A stretch of 53,151 bases of DNA, taken from Aeromonadaceae bacterium. GTDB lineage: Bacteria > Pseudomonadota > Gammaproteobacteria > Enterobacterales > Aeromonadaceae. The notes under the pieces were generated by a model. It saw nothing but the letters and a program-made list of their open reading frames with translations, was not told the origin of the DNA and did no database searches. Positions within the stretch are counted from its first letter, which is position 1. Each line of letters opens with the position of its first letter. A program made the position numbers and the translations under genes. The stretch covers positions 1 through 53,151 of the forward strand of contig JAJOIN010000052.1 in NCBI GenBank assembly GCA_021209335.1. The letters are read 5' to 3'. Below are positions 27,432-37,016 of the stretch, one piece after another.

Positions 27432-28151
27432 ATGCTGATAAACCACCTGCGTCACCTGGTCTGGCTGGCCGCTGCGCTGATAGCGCCAGCCCAGGCCAAC
27501 GTGGTGATCAACACCACCCGGGTCATCTATCCCGCCAATGTGCGGGAGGTGTCAGTATCCTTGAGTAACCCGGGGGAGGCACCGGCCCTGGTACAGGCCT
27601 GGCTGGATGAAGGCGATCCCAATGCCAGGCCGGATCAGACCAGGGTGCCCTTTGTCCTATTGCCCCCCATCTTTCGGCTGGATCCCCAGCAGGCCCAGGC
27701 CCTGCGCCTGACCTACACCCAAAGCAAGCCGCTCCCCCAAGACAGGGAATCCCTGTTCTGGCTCAATGTGCTGGATATCCCGCCCAAACCGGCAACCCAG
27801 GACAGCAATTACCTGCAACTGGCCATCCGCTCCCGCCTCAAGCTGTTTTATCGGCCAGCGGGACTGAGCCCTGAGGTGGCCAAGGCCCCGGCCCAGCTCA
27901 AGGGCCAGCTGACCGGTAAGACGCTGTGGCTGGAGAATCCGACGCCCTATCATCTGACCCTGACTCAGTTGACGGCGACGCAGGCACAGGGCCCGTTACC
28001 CTTGTCCACCACCAATCTGATGCTGCCCCCCTTCTCCCGCCAGGCGTTGACACTGTCTACCCTGCCGGGCCAAGGCACGTTGCAGCTGACCTTCCAGAGC
28101 ATTGACGACTATGGCGCCCTGCGACCGCAGCAACTGGCGGTGGCGCGTTAG
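27432..28151 (+). CDS. Periplasmic fimbrial chaperone, PapD/FimC family
   Basis: A 239-residue PapD-like chaperone of two Ig-like domains behind a signal peptide (WLAAALIAPAQA). Conserved stretches are TRVIYPANVREVSVSLSN (G1-type subunit-binding strand region), RLDPQQAQALRLTYT, ESLFWLNVLDIPP (the domain-1 signature) and IRSRLKLFYRP (basic residue at the cleft). It binds the C-terminal strand of pilins and delivers them to the usher. The usher gene starts 41 nt inside its end. Confidence 0.92.
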   Translation: MLINHLRHLVWLAAALIAPAQANVVINTTRVIYPANVREVSVSLSNPGEAPALVQAWLDEGDPNARPDQTRVPFVLLPPIFRLDPQQAQALRLTYTQSKPLPQDRESLFWLNVLDIPPKPATQDSNYLQLAIRSRLKLFYRPAGLSPEVAKAPAQLKGQLTGKTLWLENPTPYHLTLTQLTATQAQGPLPLSTTNLMLPPFSRQALTLSTLPGQGTLQLTFQSIDDYGALRPQQLAVAR

Positions 28152-30600
28152 CCTCGGCCTGCTGCTGGCAGTCAGCCAGGGGCAGGCCGCCGAAGAGATC
28201 CGCTTCGATGATGCCTTCTTGCAGCAGCAGGGCGGGACACAGCTGGATTTGAGCCGGCTGGCTCAGGGACCTCTGCCGCCGGGACGCTATCCCTTGGATA
28301 TCTGGGTCAATGAGGTCAATCGGGGACGTATCAGCATCCAGTTGGCCGCGCCCGCCGGCCAGACCCTGCGGCCCTGTCTGACGGCGGATCTGCTGGCCCA
28401 GCTGGGCCTTCGCGCCCCCGATGACCAGAAGCAAGTCACCGCCCTGACTGCCCCGGATGCCTGCGTGGCCCCGGCTGAACTGGATGAACAGATCAGCTGG
28501 ACATACGACGGCAGCCGATTGGCGCTACTGTTGACCGTTCCCCAGGTCTGGCTACTCAAGTCGCGCCCCTCCGGTCAGTGGCAAAGCGGCGAGACCGCCG
28601 CCCTGCTCAACTACGATCTCAATTTTTACCGCTACCGCACGGCCCAGCAGACCTCGAGCCAAGGCTTCCTGAGTCTTGACGGCGGCCTCAATTGGCAGGT
28701 GTGGCGCCTGCGCCATCGCTCCACCCTGTCGGTAGCCAATCAAGGGCAGAGCGACTGGAACAACCTGGAGACCAACCTGTGGCGCAGCCTGCCGGACTGG
28801 CAGGGGCGCCTGACCCTGGGGCAGTCCAACACACAGGGACAGTTCTTTGACTCCGTCGGCTACCTCGGCGCCAGCCTGGCCACGGACAGCCGCATGCTGG
28901 GGGACAAGGAGCAGGGCTTTGCCCCCGTGATCCGCGGCCAGGCACGCAGCCATGCCAGAATATCCGTGTTGCAGCAGGGCCGTCTCTTGTACCAAACCAC
29001 GGTTCCGCCAGGGGAGTTCGTGATCGACGATCTCAACCCCACCGGCTACGGCGGCGATCTGGAGGTGCATGTGAAGGAGGCGGACGGCAGCGAACAGGTG
29101 TTCAGCGTGGCCAATAACGGCTTGCCCCAGCTGCTGCGCAGCGGGCAACAGCGTTACAGTGCCACCGCAGGCCAGGTGGACATCCAGGATCTGAGTGCCC
29201 ACCCCGCCCTGCTGGAAGCCAGCTGGCATCAGGGGATCAGCAACCTCACCAGCTACTATCTCGGTGGCCAGCTCAGTGAACACTATGCCGCCGGCCTGCT
29301 GGGGCTGGCCTTCAATACCCCTTGGGGCGCCTTGTCACTGGATCTGACCCAGGCCGCACCGGGGGATGGACAGACCAGCCAGCGCTGGCGGGCCCGATTC
29401 AACCGGCAGTGGAACAGCACCGGCAGCAGCCTGACGCTCACCGGTCAGCAATACGGCTCCGCCGACTACCGCTCCCTGGCCGAAGCCCTGCAGCAGCGAC
29501 AGGCTGAGGCCCAGGAGATCGACTGGGTCGGGCCACCCCGCCGCCGCCTGGATCTCACCCTGAACCAGCCCCTGCCGGGCCAGGGTGGCAGCCTCTACCT
29601 CTCCGCCTCCTGGCAGTCCGACTGGCAAGCCAGTCGACAGTGGTATGGTCAGCTCGGGTATCAGCGCCTGTTGGGCCCCGTAAGTCTCAACCTCTCCGCC
29701 CGGCGCAGTGCCGGTGACGACATCGGGGCCGAAAATCACTATCAGTTGAGCCTGAGCCTGCCCCTGGGGGGAACCCGTCCCCATTCCCTGAGTCTGATGC
29801 TGGACAAGAGTGCCCAGCAGGGTTGGCAGAGTCAGGCCTATCTGGCCGGCAATGGCGCCCGCAACGAGCCCTGGAGTTATGGGCTGAGTACCGCCCAGTG
29901 GCAGGAAGCCGGGCAGACGCGCCACTCCCTGGGTGCCAATGGTCAGTGGCGAGCTCAGGCCATGACCTTGAGTGGCAGTGTCAGCGGAAATAATCAGAGC
30001 CAGCGGCAAATGAGTCTTGGAAGCCGCGGCGCCCTGCTGCTGCACGACGGCGGCCTGTTGGCCAGCCGGGAGCTGGGCGAGAGTGTCGCCATCATAGAGG
30101 CCCCTGGCGCTGCCGGTGCCCGGCTGCGCAACTGGCCCGAGATACGGCTCGACCGCCAGGGTCGGGCGGTGGCGCCCTATCTCACCCCGTTCCGCGAGAA
30201 TGTTCTGGAGCTGGATCCGGCGCAGATGGACAGCCAGATCGAGCTGCTCACCACCCAGCACCAGGTACAACCGGATGCCGGTGCCGTGATCCGGTTGCAG
30301 TTTGCCAGCCGGCGCGGCTACCCCCTGCTGCTGCCCGCCAGCCTGCCCAGCGGTACGCCATTGCCCTTCGGCGCCGAGGTGCTGGACGAGTCAGGCGAGA
30401 CGGTTGGCGCCGTGACCCAGGGGGGCCAGCTGTATGCCCGGGTCCATGCCCGTCAGGGACGATTGCAGGTGCGCTGGGGCGACGATGCGACGCGCCGCTG
30501 CCAGCTAGACTATCAGTTACCCGCCAAACCCAATGCCGCCGCCCTCTATCTGCCCGAGCAGCCCGGCCTGTGTCGGCCCACTCAGGAGTCAGCCCCATGA
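28111..30600 (+). CDS. Outer-membrane fimbrial usher, FimD/PapC family
   Basis: An 829-residue outer-membrane usher. A signal peptide (WRVSLGLLLAVSQGQA) is followed by the N-terminal chaperone-binding domain (IRFDDAFLQQQGGTQLDLSRL). The beta-barrel has GFAPVIRGQARSHARISVLQ and FVIDDLNPTGYGGDLEVHV, which are the usher plug region, and the C-terminal domain ends near CRLDYQLP-like. Size is typical for the family (about 800-880). The ATG at 28111 is taken rather than TTG at 28102. It overlaps the chaperone gene by 41 nt and the adhesin by 4 nt (ATGA). Confidence 0.93.
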   Translation: MAPCDRSNWRWRVSLGLLLAVSQGQAAEEIRFDDAFLQQQGGTQLDLSRLAQGPLPPGRYPLDIWVNEVNRGRISIQLAAPAGQTLRPCLTADLLAQLGLRAPDDQKQVTALTAPDACVAPAELDEQISWTYDGSRLALLLTVPQVWLLKSRPSGQWQSGETAALLNYDLNFYRYRTAQQTSSQGFLSLDGGLNWQVWRLRHRSTLSVANQGQSDWNNLETNLWRSLPDWQGRLTLGQSNTQGQFFDSVGYLGASLATDSRMLGDKEQGFAPVIRGQARSHARISVLQQGRLLYQTTVPPGEFVIDDLNPTGYGGDLEVHVKEADGSEQVFSVANNGLPQLLRSGQQRYSATAGQVDIQDLSAHPALLEASWHQGISNLTSYYLGGQLSEHYAAGLLGLAFNTPWGALSLDLTQAAPGDGQTSQRWRARFNRQWNSTGSSLTLTGQQYGSADYRSLAEALQQRQAEAQEIDWVGPPRRRLDLTLNQPLPGQGGSLYLSASWQSDWQASRQWYGQLGYQRLLGPVSLNLSARRSAGDDIGAENHYQLSLSLPLGGTRPHSLSLMLDKSAQQGWQSQAYLAGNGARNEPWSYGLSTAQWQEAGQTRHSLGANGQWRAQAMTLSGSVSGNNQSQRQMSLGSRGALLLHDGGLLASRELGESVAIIEAPGAAGARLRNWPEIRLDRQGRAVAPYLTPFRENVLELDPAQMDSQIELLTTQHQVQPDAGAVIRLQFASRRGYPLLLPASLPSGTPLPFGAEVLDESGETVGAVTQGGQLYARVHARQGRLQVRWGDDATRRCQLDYQLPAKPNAAALYLPEQPGLCRPTQESAP

Positions 30601-31631
30601 TCCCAGCCCTGCGCAGCCTCTTGTGTGGCCTCATGTTGTTGCTCACCCCTGCCATGTGGGCAACCTGTACCATCGACAGCGGCTCGGCGCCGACCCTGTA
30701 CAATCACAGTGGGCAGAGCAAAAGCCTCACCATCACCACCTCGGTGGGCTCACACCCCTTCGACTTTGGCGGCGCCCAGGGCATCAATACCTGGGCCAGT
30801 AGCTGCGATGGCAGCGAGGCGGCAGGCTATCTCAACATGGTGGGCAGCAACAGTCCGCTGGGGTACGCCTCCGGCAACTACGGCAACTCCAACGGCAACC
30901 CCATCTACGGCATCACGGCCCTGCCCGGCATCGGCTATGCACCCAGCTGGAACCTCAGCACCTCGGGCCTCAACAGCTATTTTCAGCCCTATGGCAGCCT
31001 CTCGGCCCCCACCAGCTACGATCTGACCGATCCCAGCTCCATGCGTATCGACTTCTTCGTCATGAGCAGCCTGTGGGCCGGCAGTTGGTGCCTGCCGGCC
31101 GGTGCCACCCTGGGGGAGATCCGCTTTGGTGATCAGACGGTGGCCAGGCTGCAGATCGGTGGTGAAGCCCTGTGTCTCAACGTCACGGGACGCACCTGTA
31201 GCGTCAGCAGTGGCTCCCAGAACCTCAGCGTGGAGATGGGCAGTTACAACCTGAACCAGTTCTCCGGCATCGGCTACACCACGGCACCGCGCCCCTTCCA
31301 TCTCCAGCTGGAGAACTGCACCGGCAGCGTGGCCCAGGTGAATATCCTGTTCAATGCCATCGCCGACACCGATGTCAGCAATGCCGGCGAGCAGGGCATA
31401 GTGCAGCTCAACGGCGGGGGCGCCAGCGGTGTCGCCATCCAGCTGCTGCGCAGCGATAACACCCCCCTGCCCCTTAATCGTTTTCCCGATACGCCGCTCT
31501 ACTCAGGCGCCAGCCTGGCCGAAGGGGCCGGCCTCACCCTGCCACTGCGGGTCCGCTACCTGCAAACCCAAGCCACAGTCACCGCCGGCCAGGCCAACGC
31601 CAGCGTCACCTTTAACCTCATCTATCAGTGA
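30597..31631 (+). CDS. Fimbrial tip adhesin (two-domain)
   Basis: A 344-residue secreted protein with a signal peptide (SLLCGLMLLLTPAMWA). The N-terminal half (about 20-190) is a glycine/serine-rich, poorly conserved domain with four cysteines, presumably receptor-binding. The C-terminal half (about 200-344) is a pilin domain: TCSVSSGSQNLSVEMG, FHLQLENC (second Cys), and the final strand ASVTFNLIYQ. This two-domain plan and its place last in the cluster match FimH-like tip adhesins. The receptor is unknown. CAGGAG lies upstream. A GC-rich hairpin (31697-31713) without a T-run lies 65 nt beyond. Confidence 0.8.
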   Translation: MIPALRSLLCGLMLLLTPAMWATCTIDSGSAPTLYNHSGQSKSLTITTSVGSHPFDFGGAQGINTWASSCDGSEAAGYLNMVGSNSPLGYASGNYGNSNGNPIYGITALPGIGYAPSWNLSTSGLNSYFQPYGSLSAPTSYDLTDPSSMRIDFFVMSSLWAGSWCLPAGATLGEIRFGDQTVARLQIGGEALCLNVTGRTCSVSSGSQNLSVEMGSYNLNQFSGIGYTTAPRPFHLQLENCTGSVAQVNILFNAIADTDVSNAGEQGIVQLNGGGASGVAIQLLRSDNTPLPLNRFPDTPLYSGASLAEGAGLTLPLRVRYLQTQATVTAGQANASVTFNLIYQ

Positions 31632-31920
31632 GGCAAGGGTGCCGGCATCGCCGGCTTGATAAAGCCAACCGTCAGCACCACGTCAAACGACCCTGAGGGG
31701 GCCGATGGCCCCCATTGATAGGGTCAGGCCTGCCCCCTGTCCCAGGGCCCGCCGCCTGCCCACCGGCGTAAAGATAGATTCACTTGACACAACGAGAGAC
31801 GGGTCACCATTTCACCACCCCCTGATGGCATGCCAGGGCGAGATCTTGAAAAATCTCCCCGCCGCCCTCCTAACCAGATTCCAGGCGGCATAAAAAAACA
31901 TGACATAAGGATCAAAGCCA

Positions 31921-33888
31921 ATGAAACCGATAGTGAAGACCGCCCTGCTGGCTGGCCTGCTGGCCGGCGTTGGGCAAAGCGCCCAGGCGGGGGTGTTTGT
32001 CCATTTGTTTGAGTGGAAATGGAACGACATCGCCGCCGAATGTGAAAACGTACTGGGCCCCAAAGGCTACTCAGCCGTCCAGGTATCCCCACCCCAAGAG
32101 CACATCCAAGGCCCGGCCTGGTGGACCCGCTATCAGCCGGTGAGCTACAAGCTGGTGAGCCGCAGCGGTAACGAGCAGGAGTTCGCCAGCATGGTGAGCC
32201 GCTGTAAAGCCGCCGGGGTGGACATCTATGTGGATGTGATCTGGCAACACATGGCCTTCGGCTCCGGCACCGGCACCGCCGGCTCCAGCTTCAACACCGG
32301 CACCCTGAGCTACCCCATGTACAGCTCACAGGACTTCCACCACCCACTGTGTGGCATCAACCCTTCTGACTACGGCTCCAATGCCTGGCGGGTGCGCAAC
32401 TGCGGCCTCAGTGGCCTACCGGATCTCAACACCGGCTCCAGCTACGTGCAGCAAACTGCCGCCAACTACATGAATCACCTGATGGATCTGGGGGTTGCCG
32501 GCTTCCGCTTCGACACCGCCAAGCACATAGATCCCTATGAGATGAGTGCCGTGCTGGCCCGTCTGCAGCAGACGCCCAAGTACATCTTCCAGGAAGTGAT
32601 CGACCCCTACGGCACCGAGGCCATCAAGTCCACCGACTACACCTCCATTGGCCCGGTCACCGAGTTCAAGTACAGCGCCAACATAGGCGATGTGTTCAAG
32701 AACAAGAAGCTGAGCTACCTGAAGACCTTCGGTACGGGTTGGGGCTTTATGGCCAGCAACAGCGCCGTGGTGTTTACCGACAACCATGACAACCAGCGAG
32801 GTCACGGTGCCGGCGGCGCCAACGTGCTGACCTACAAGAACGGCGATCTGTACAACCTGGCCAACGTCTTCATGCTGGCCTGGCCCTATGGCTATCCCAA
32901 GGTCATGTCCAGCTATTACTTTGACGATGGCGATCAGGGCCCGCCGGGCGCCAGTGCCCGTGAGTGCCAAAAGAACGGCTGGGTCTGCGAACACCGCTGG
33001 GGCGATATCTCCAACATGGTGGCCTTCCGCAACAAGACCGATGGCCAGGGCATGACTCACTGGTGGGATAATGGCAACAACCAGATCGCCTTCGGCCGCA
33101 ACGGCAAGGGCTTTGTGGTGATCAACCGGGAAGGTTCGGCCCTGAGTGTCGAGCTGCCCACCGGCATGCCGGATGGTCAATACGGCTCCATCACCGGCGA
33201 CAAGCAGTGTGTCACCGTCAGCGGTGGCAAGGCGCGCTTCAATGTGGCCAGCATGAAGGCCGCCGCCATCTATCTGGGCAAGGGCTGTGGTGACAACCCG
33301 GATCCCGTAGGTTGGGAAAACGCCTACTTCCGCGGCACCGCCAACAACTGGGCGGCCACCGCCATGACCAAGGGCACCGGCAACCTGTGGACCTACACGG
33401 CCACCTTTGGCAGCGACAACCCGCGCTTTAAGATCAGCCGCTACACCGACTGGACCGTGGCCGTTCCCGCAACCGATTACCTGATCACGCAAGGCGCCGG
33501 CACCTATACCATCACCTTCGATGGCAGCAGTGCCACCATTGTCTCGGTGACCAAGAGCGGGACTAACCCCGATCCGGAGCCGGGCACCGCCACGGTGAAC
33601 TTCACCTGCCAAAACGGCACCACCAGCCTGGGGCAGTCTGTCTACGTGGTGGGTGATGATGCCAGCCTGGGAAGCTGGGCACCGGCCTCCGCCGTGAAGC
33701 TCAACCCCACCAGCTATCCGACCTGGACCGGCGCCATCAGCGTGCCAGCCAACAAGACCCTCAGCTGGAAGTGCATCAAGCGCAGTGAAACCAGCCCGAC
33801 CAGCAACCTGGTCTGGCAAAGTGGCGGCAACAACACAGTCACCACCGGCGCCAGCGGCAGCAGCGCCAGCTCCAGCGGCAGCTTCTAA
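31921..33888 (+). CDS. Secreted alpha-amylase, chloride-dependent animal type, with starch-binding domain
   Basis: A 655-residue GH13 alpha-amylase with a signal peptide (residues 1-23). It hydrolyses internal alpha-1,4 bonds of starch outside the cell. Catalytic residues are D198 (GFRFDTAKH), E225 (FQEVID) and D290 (FTDNHDNQRGHG). The chloride site of animal-type amylases is readable as R196, N288 and K327; Lys at the third place is as in Pseudoalteromonas AHA rather than the Arg of mammals. After domain C (ends about 455) come a beta-rich module (about 463-545), a Pro/Gly linker (GTNPDPEPG) and a CBM20-like domain (about 557-645, VNFTCQNG to SLGSW). The 289 nt upstream contain a TTGACA without a clear -10. 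Monocistronic, with a strong terminator. Confidence 0.93.
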   Translation: MKPIVKTALLAGLLAGVGQSAQAGVFVHLFEWKWNDIAAECENVLGPKGYSAVQVSPPQEHIQGPAWWTRYQPVSYKLVSRSGNEQEFASMVSRCKAAGVDIYVDVIWQHMAFGSGTGTAGSSFNTGTLSYPMYSSQDFHHPLCGINPSDYGSNAWRVRNCGLSGLPDLNTGSSYVQQTAANYMNHLMDLGVAGFRFDTAKHIDPYEMSAVLARLQQTPKYIFQEVIDPYGTEAIKSTDYTSIGPVTEFKYSANIGDVFKNKKLSYLKTFGTGWGFMASNSAVVFTDNHDNQRGHGAGGANVLTYKNGDLYNLANVFMLAWPYGYPKVMSSYYFDDGDQGPPGASARECQKNGWVCEHRWGDISNMVAFRNKTDGQGMTHWWDNGNNQIAFGRNGKGFVVINREGSALSVELPTGMPDGQYGSITGDKQCVTVSGGKARFNVASMKAAAIYLGKGCGDNPDPVGWENAYFRGTANNWAATAMTKGTGNLWTYTATFGSDNPRFKISRYTDWTVAVPATDYLITQGAGTYTITFDGSSATIVSVTKSGTNPDPEPGTATVNFTCQNGTTSLGQSVYVVGDDASLGSWAPASAVKLNPTSYPTWTGAISVPANKTLSWKCIKRSETSPTSNLVWQSGGNNTVTTGASGSSASSSGSF

Positions 33889-33908
33889 GCCAGCCGCCTT
33901 ACCACGCC

Positions 33909-33936
33909 AAGCCGCGACCTAGGTCGCGGCTTTTTT
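33909..33936 (+). terminator. Terminator of the amylase gene
   Basis: AAGCCGCGACC (33909-33919) pairs with GGTCGCGGCTT (33922-33932), followed by T residues to 33936. It lies 20 nt past the amylase stop and 9 nt before the end of the convergent chemoreceptor gene. Confidence 0.93.
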
Positions 33937-33944
33937 ATGCCGCC

Positions 33945-36047
33945 TTACACCTTGAACTGCGTCACCAGGTGCTGCTGTTCGTCCGCCAGGCTGGCCAGCT
34001 GGGCCAGCATCTCGTCCGCCCGGTTGGACTGGGCAATCACCTGCTCGCTGGACTTGCGCACATTATTGATATTGACGCTGATCTCACCGCTGACCTGCCC
34101 CTGCTCCTTGATGGCCACCTCAATCTGGTTGCTCATCTGCTGGATGGTGGCGATGGCGTGGGTGATCTCCTCGATATGGCTCACCGCCTGGCGGGCATGC
34201 TGTTGGGTCACATCCGCCTGCTGATGGCTCTCCAGGATGCCGTTCACCACCTCCCGGGTGCCGGATTGCAGATCGCCGATCACCTGGCGGATCTCCACCA
34301 CCGAATCCTGAGTCCGGCGCGCCAGGTTGCGCACCTCATCGGCCACCACGGCAAAACCACGGCCCTGCTCGCCGGCCCGCGCCGCCTCGATGGCGGCATT
34401 GAGCGCCAGCAGGTTGGTCTGCTCGGCGATGGCGGTGATCACCTCCAGGATCTGGCTGATGTTGTCACTGTTGGCCGACAGGGATTCCACCTTGGGCTTG
34501 GTGGCATTGATGTAGTCCATCAGCTGCTCCATGGCCTGACGGGTCTCCTCCACCACCGCCTTGCCCTGCTGGGCCGCCACTTCGGCGCTGTCGGCCGCAC
34601 TCACCACCCGGTTGGCGCTCACCGCCACCTCGCGGGAGGTCTGGTGCATCTGCTCGATGGCGGAGGCCACCATGTCCAGCTCATGGAACTGACTGTTAAG
34701 CGCCGCCTTGTTGCTGGCGGTGAGGGCCACCGCCGCCTGGGTCGCCTCCCGGCTGGTGCCGACACCGGCCACCAGGGTGCGGACTGTGCCGTGTATCTTG
34801 TCCAAAAAGGCGTTGAACCAGTGGGCCAGCTGGCCCAGCTCGTCGTGCCGCTCAAGGCGAATGCGTTGGGTCAGATCCCCTTCCCCCTGGGCGATGTCCT
34901 TGAGGCGCTCCGCCACCCCGGCCAAGGGCCGGGCAATCTGCCGGGCCAACAGGCTGAACATGGCTAAGCCGATGGCGGTGATCAGCAAGGCCAGCAGCAA
35001 CAGCTCGGTGAGGGTGCCTTTGAGTTGGGCAGAGAGTTGCTGCTCCATACCACTGGCCCGGGCCAGCACGGCCTGGGCCGGCACCCGGATCAGCATGGCC
35101 CAGGGCTTGGCACTGCCATGCACGGCGATGGGCAAAAACAATTCCAGCATGCCGTCAGCCCAGCTCAGTTGCTCATCCGCCGCCGCCAGCAGTTGGCCGA
35201 CCCGCTCGCCCAACCCCGGCTGCTGCGCCGTGAGCGGCTGGCCCGGCACCAGGCCCTCGGCGGTACTGGCCAGCACTGTGCCCTCGGCACTGAGCAGCAC
35301 CACCTCACCCTGGCCGTCATACAGCTGGGTATCCACCTGCTCCATCATGGCCTGGGTGCGACTCAGATCCACCGTCAGCCCCAGGGCTCCAACCAAGGTC
35401 TTGTTCTGCTGGATGGGCAGGGAGAGGCTGGTCTGCAGCCGACCGTCCACCAGACTGGGCTCCTCCAGACAGATCTGCTGACGTTGCAGGCTGCACACAT
35501 AGCGGGAGAGTGCACCCGCCCCCTGCAGCTGTGCCTCATCCAGACTGCCGCGGGAGAGTTTGTCCCCCAGCTTGCGCCAGGAGAAGGCCATGCGGCCGGC
35601 ATCGTTGGAGCCCAGATAGTTGGCGCCGGTATAGACGCCATCGGCGTTGTCCAGGGCATTGGGCAGATAGACGGCAAAGCCGCCCAACAGGCTGGCGGAG
35701 CTCTCCAGGGTGGCCCTCAGGGTATGCATGACGGCACCGCGCAACAGCTCGCTATCCAGCAGGTTGGTCTCGGCAAACGACTTCTGAAACAGCTGGGCCT
35801 GCACCGCCGCCTCGCCCCGCACATACACCTCGGCGAGAAAATCGGTGAGTTCAGCCGATTGCAAGGCAGCCTGACGCATCAGTTGCTGCTCGGCATCGCG
35901 CCTGAGCTCATCGCGGATCTGCGCCACCACCATCTGATTGCTGTGCTGAATGTCGAACAGGGCCAGGCCTGTCAGTGTGGCCATGGCCAGCAGCAGGCAG
36001 CCGCCGGCCAGCAGTGAGATCTTCCACTGTAAGGAGAGTTTGCGCAT
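33945..36047 (-). CDS. Methyl-accepting chemotaxis protein (chemoreceptor)
   Basis: A 700-residue transmembrane chemoreceptor. TM1 spans about residues 9-31. A large periplasmic sensor of about 310 residues follows, resembling a double-Cache domain ([40 protein letters not shown]). TM2 is about 348-368, then a HAMP domain ([20 protein letters not shown]) and a long signalling coiled coil. The conserved hairpin tip contains [20 protein letters not shown] and [14 protein letters not shown]. The ligand is unknown. The start at 36047 is chosen because AAGGA precedes it, whereas the ATG 12 nt upstream has none. The 183 nt before it hold no clear sigma-28 promoter. Confidence 0.93.
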   Translation of the reverse strand: MRKLSLQWKISLLAGGCLLLAMATLTGLALFDIQHSNQMVVAQIRDELRRDAEQQLMRQAALQSAELTDFLAEVYVRGEAAVQAQLFQKSFAETNLLDSELLRGAVMHTLRATLESSASLLGGFAVYLPNALDNADGVYTGANYLGSNDAGRMAFSWRKLGDKLSRGSLDEAQLQGAGALSRYVCSLQRQQICLEEPSLVDGRLQTSLSLPIQQNKTLVGALGLTVDLSRTQAMMEQVDTQLYDGQGEVVLLSAEGTVLASTAEGLVPGQPLTAQQPGLGERVGQLLAAADEQLSWADGMLELFLPIAVHGSAKPWAMLIRVPAQAVLARASGMEQQLSAQLKGTLTELLLLALLITAIGLAMFSLLARQIARPLAGVAERLKDIAQGEGDLTQRIRLERHDELGQLAHWFNAFLDKIHGTVRTLVAGVGTSREATQAAVALTASNKAALNSQFHELDMVASAIEQMHQTSREVAVSANRVVSAADSAEVAAQQGKAVVEETRQAMEQLMDYINATKPKVESLSANSDNISQILEVITAIAEQTNLLALNAAIEAARAGEQGRGFAVVADEVRNLARRTQDSVVEIRQVIGDLQSGTREVVNGILESHQQADVTQQHARQAVSHIEEITHAIATIQQMSNQIEVAIKEQGQVSGEISVNINNVRKSSEQVIAQSNRADEMLAQLASLADEQQHLVTQFKV

Positions 36048-36230
36048 GAATCCTTCCATAGCTACGACCAAGAAGCATCCGATGATAGGGAGGGCAGCGG
36101 ACAAACACCAGCTTCAGATGACGAAAAAAATAGGGCTAATCCCCTGATTAGCAACAGATAAACCGACAAAAAAGCACCAATTCACCCCTTTTGCACCAGC
36201 AAGGGGCGCAATGACGGTACAAGCCGCAGT

Positions 36231-36863
36231 TTAGGGGTGCTCCGCCAGGCCTTGGCGCAGGGCCGACAGGATAAAGTGCACGTAGGTTTTCATATGCATC
36301 TCTAGGGCGATCAGGCTGCAGGGGTGCAGGGCATTGAGGATGAGACCATCCAGGGCGCAGTGAATAAACACCGCCGCCTGCGCCACATCCAGATCTGCGG
36401 GCAATTGCCGGCGACTGATGGCATTGCGTAATGCCGTCTTGAGCTCCGCCTGGTAGACCGCCAGCTCCTCCTTGATCATGCGATGGAAGGCTGCCACCTC
36501 TTCATTCGGCTCCGTCTGATTGAAGAACAGGCGGAAGAACTCCCGATGGGAGTCACTGGTGGTGACGTTTTCCAGCAGCAGCAACAAGAATCGCTCCAGC
36601 TGGCCCAAGGGATCCGGCTCCTCCTCATTCAGGCTGGCGGAGAGCATCTGGCTAATGGGTTCACACAGCTCCTGCCACAGGGCCATCAGCAGTTCAGACT
36701 TATTTTGAAAATGCCAATAGATGGCCCCCCGGGTCACCCCGGCCTCCCGGGCCACATCACACAGGCTGGTGGCGGCCCAGCCTTGCTGACTGAACTGGCG
36801 CATGGCCGCCTGCATGATGGCGTGGCGGGTTTCTTGGGCCTCGGCCTTGGTTCTTCGAGCCAT
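36231..36863 (-). CDS. acrR: TetR-family repressor of the efflux operon (AcrR/TtgR type)
   Basis: A 210-residue TetR repressor. The N-terminal MARRTKAEAQETRHAIMQAA and helix-turn-helix DVAREAGVTRGAIYWHFQNK are the AcrR/TtgR/MexZ type. The C-terminal half is the helical drug-binding domain. It is divergent from acrAB-oprM, and the region between contains a 24-bp palindrome nearly identical to the E. coli AcrR site. It therefore likely represses the pump and itself until a toxic compound binds. The start at 36863 is supported by GAGG upstream; 17 upstream codons are excluded. Confidence 0.9.
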   Translation of the reverse strand: MARRTKAEAQETRHAIMQAAMRQFSQQGWAATSLCDVAREAGVTRGAIYWHFQNKSELLMALWQELCEPISQMLSASLNEEEPDPLGQLERFLLLLLENVTTSDSHREFFRLFFNQTEPNEEVAAFHRMIKEELAVYQAELKTALRNAISRRQLPADLDVAQAAVFIHCALDGLILNALHPCSLIALEMHMKTYVHFILSALRQGLAEHP

Positions 36864-36905
36864 GGGATCCTCAATGAGTTTGGGTAAAAATGCGCAAAAA
36901 CGACT

Positions 36906-36929
36906 TACATACATTCATGCATGTATGTA
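36906..36929. promoter_or_regulatory. AcrR-type operator between the repressor and the pump operon
   Basis: A 24-bp near-perfect palindrome: TACATACATTCA followed by TGCATGTATGTA, one mismatch between arms. Both outer octamers match the E. coli AcrR operator as I recall it. A plus-strand TTACAT (36905-36910) and TATGTA (36928-36933), 17 nt apart, straddle it, so bound repressor would cover the pump promoter. It lies 42 nt from the acrR start and 87 nt before the acrA-like gene. Confidence 0.8.
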
Positions 36930-37016
36930 TGTATATTGCCATGCAGGAAGCGTCTTGCCAAATCCGCTTCTCTTCCTTACCTAGCACGAATGGACACTTA
37001 AGAGGATTCAAGCACC

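Noticed and set aside
36048-36230. Flagellar sigma-28 promoter for the chemoreceptor gene.
   Set aside because: No TAAA and GCCGATAA pair with the right spacing was found on the minus strand.
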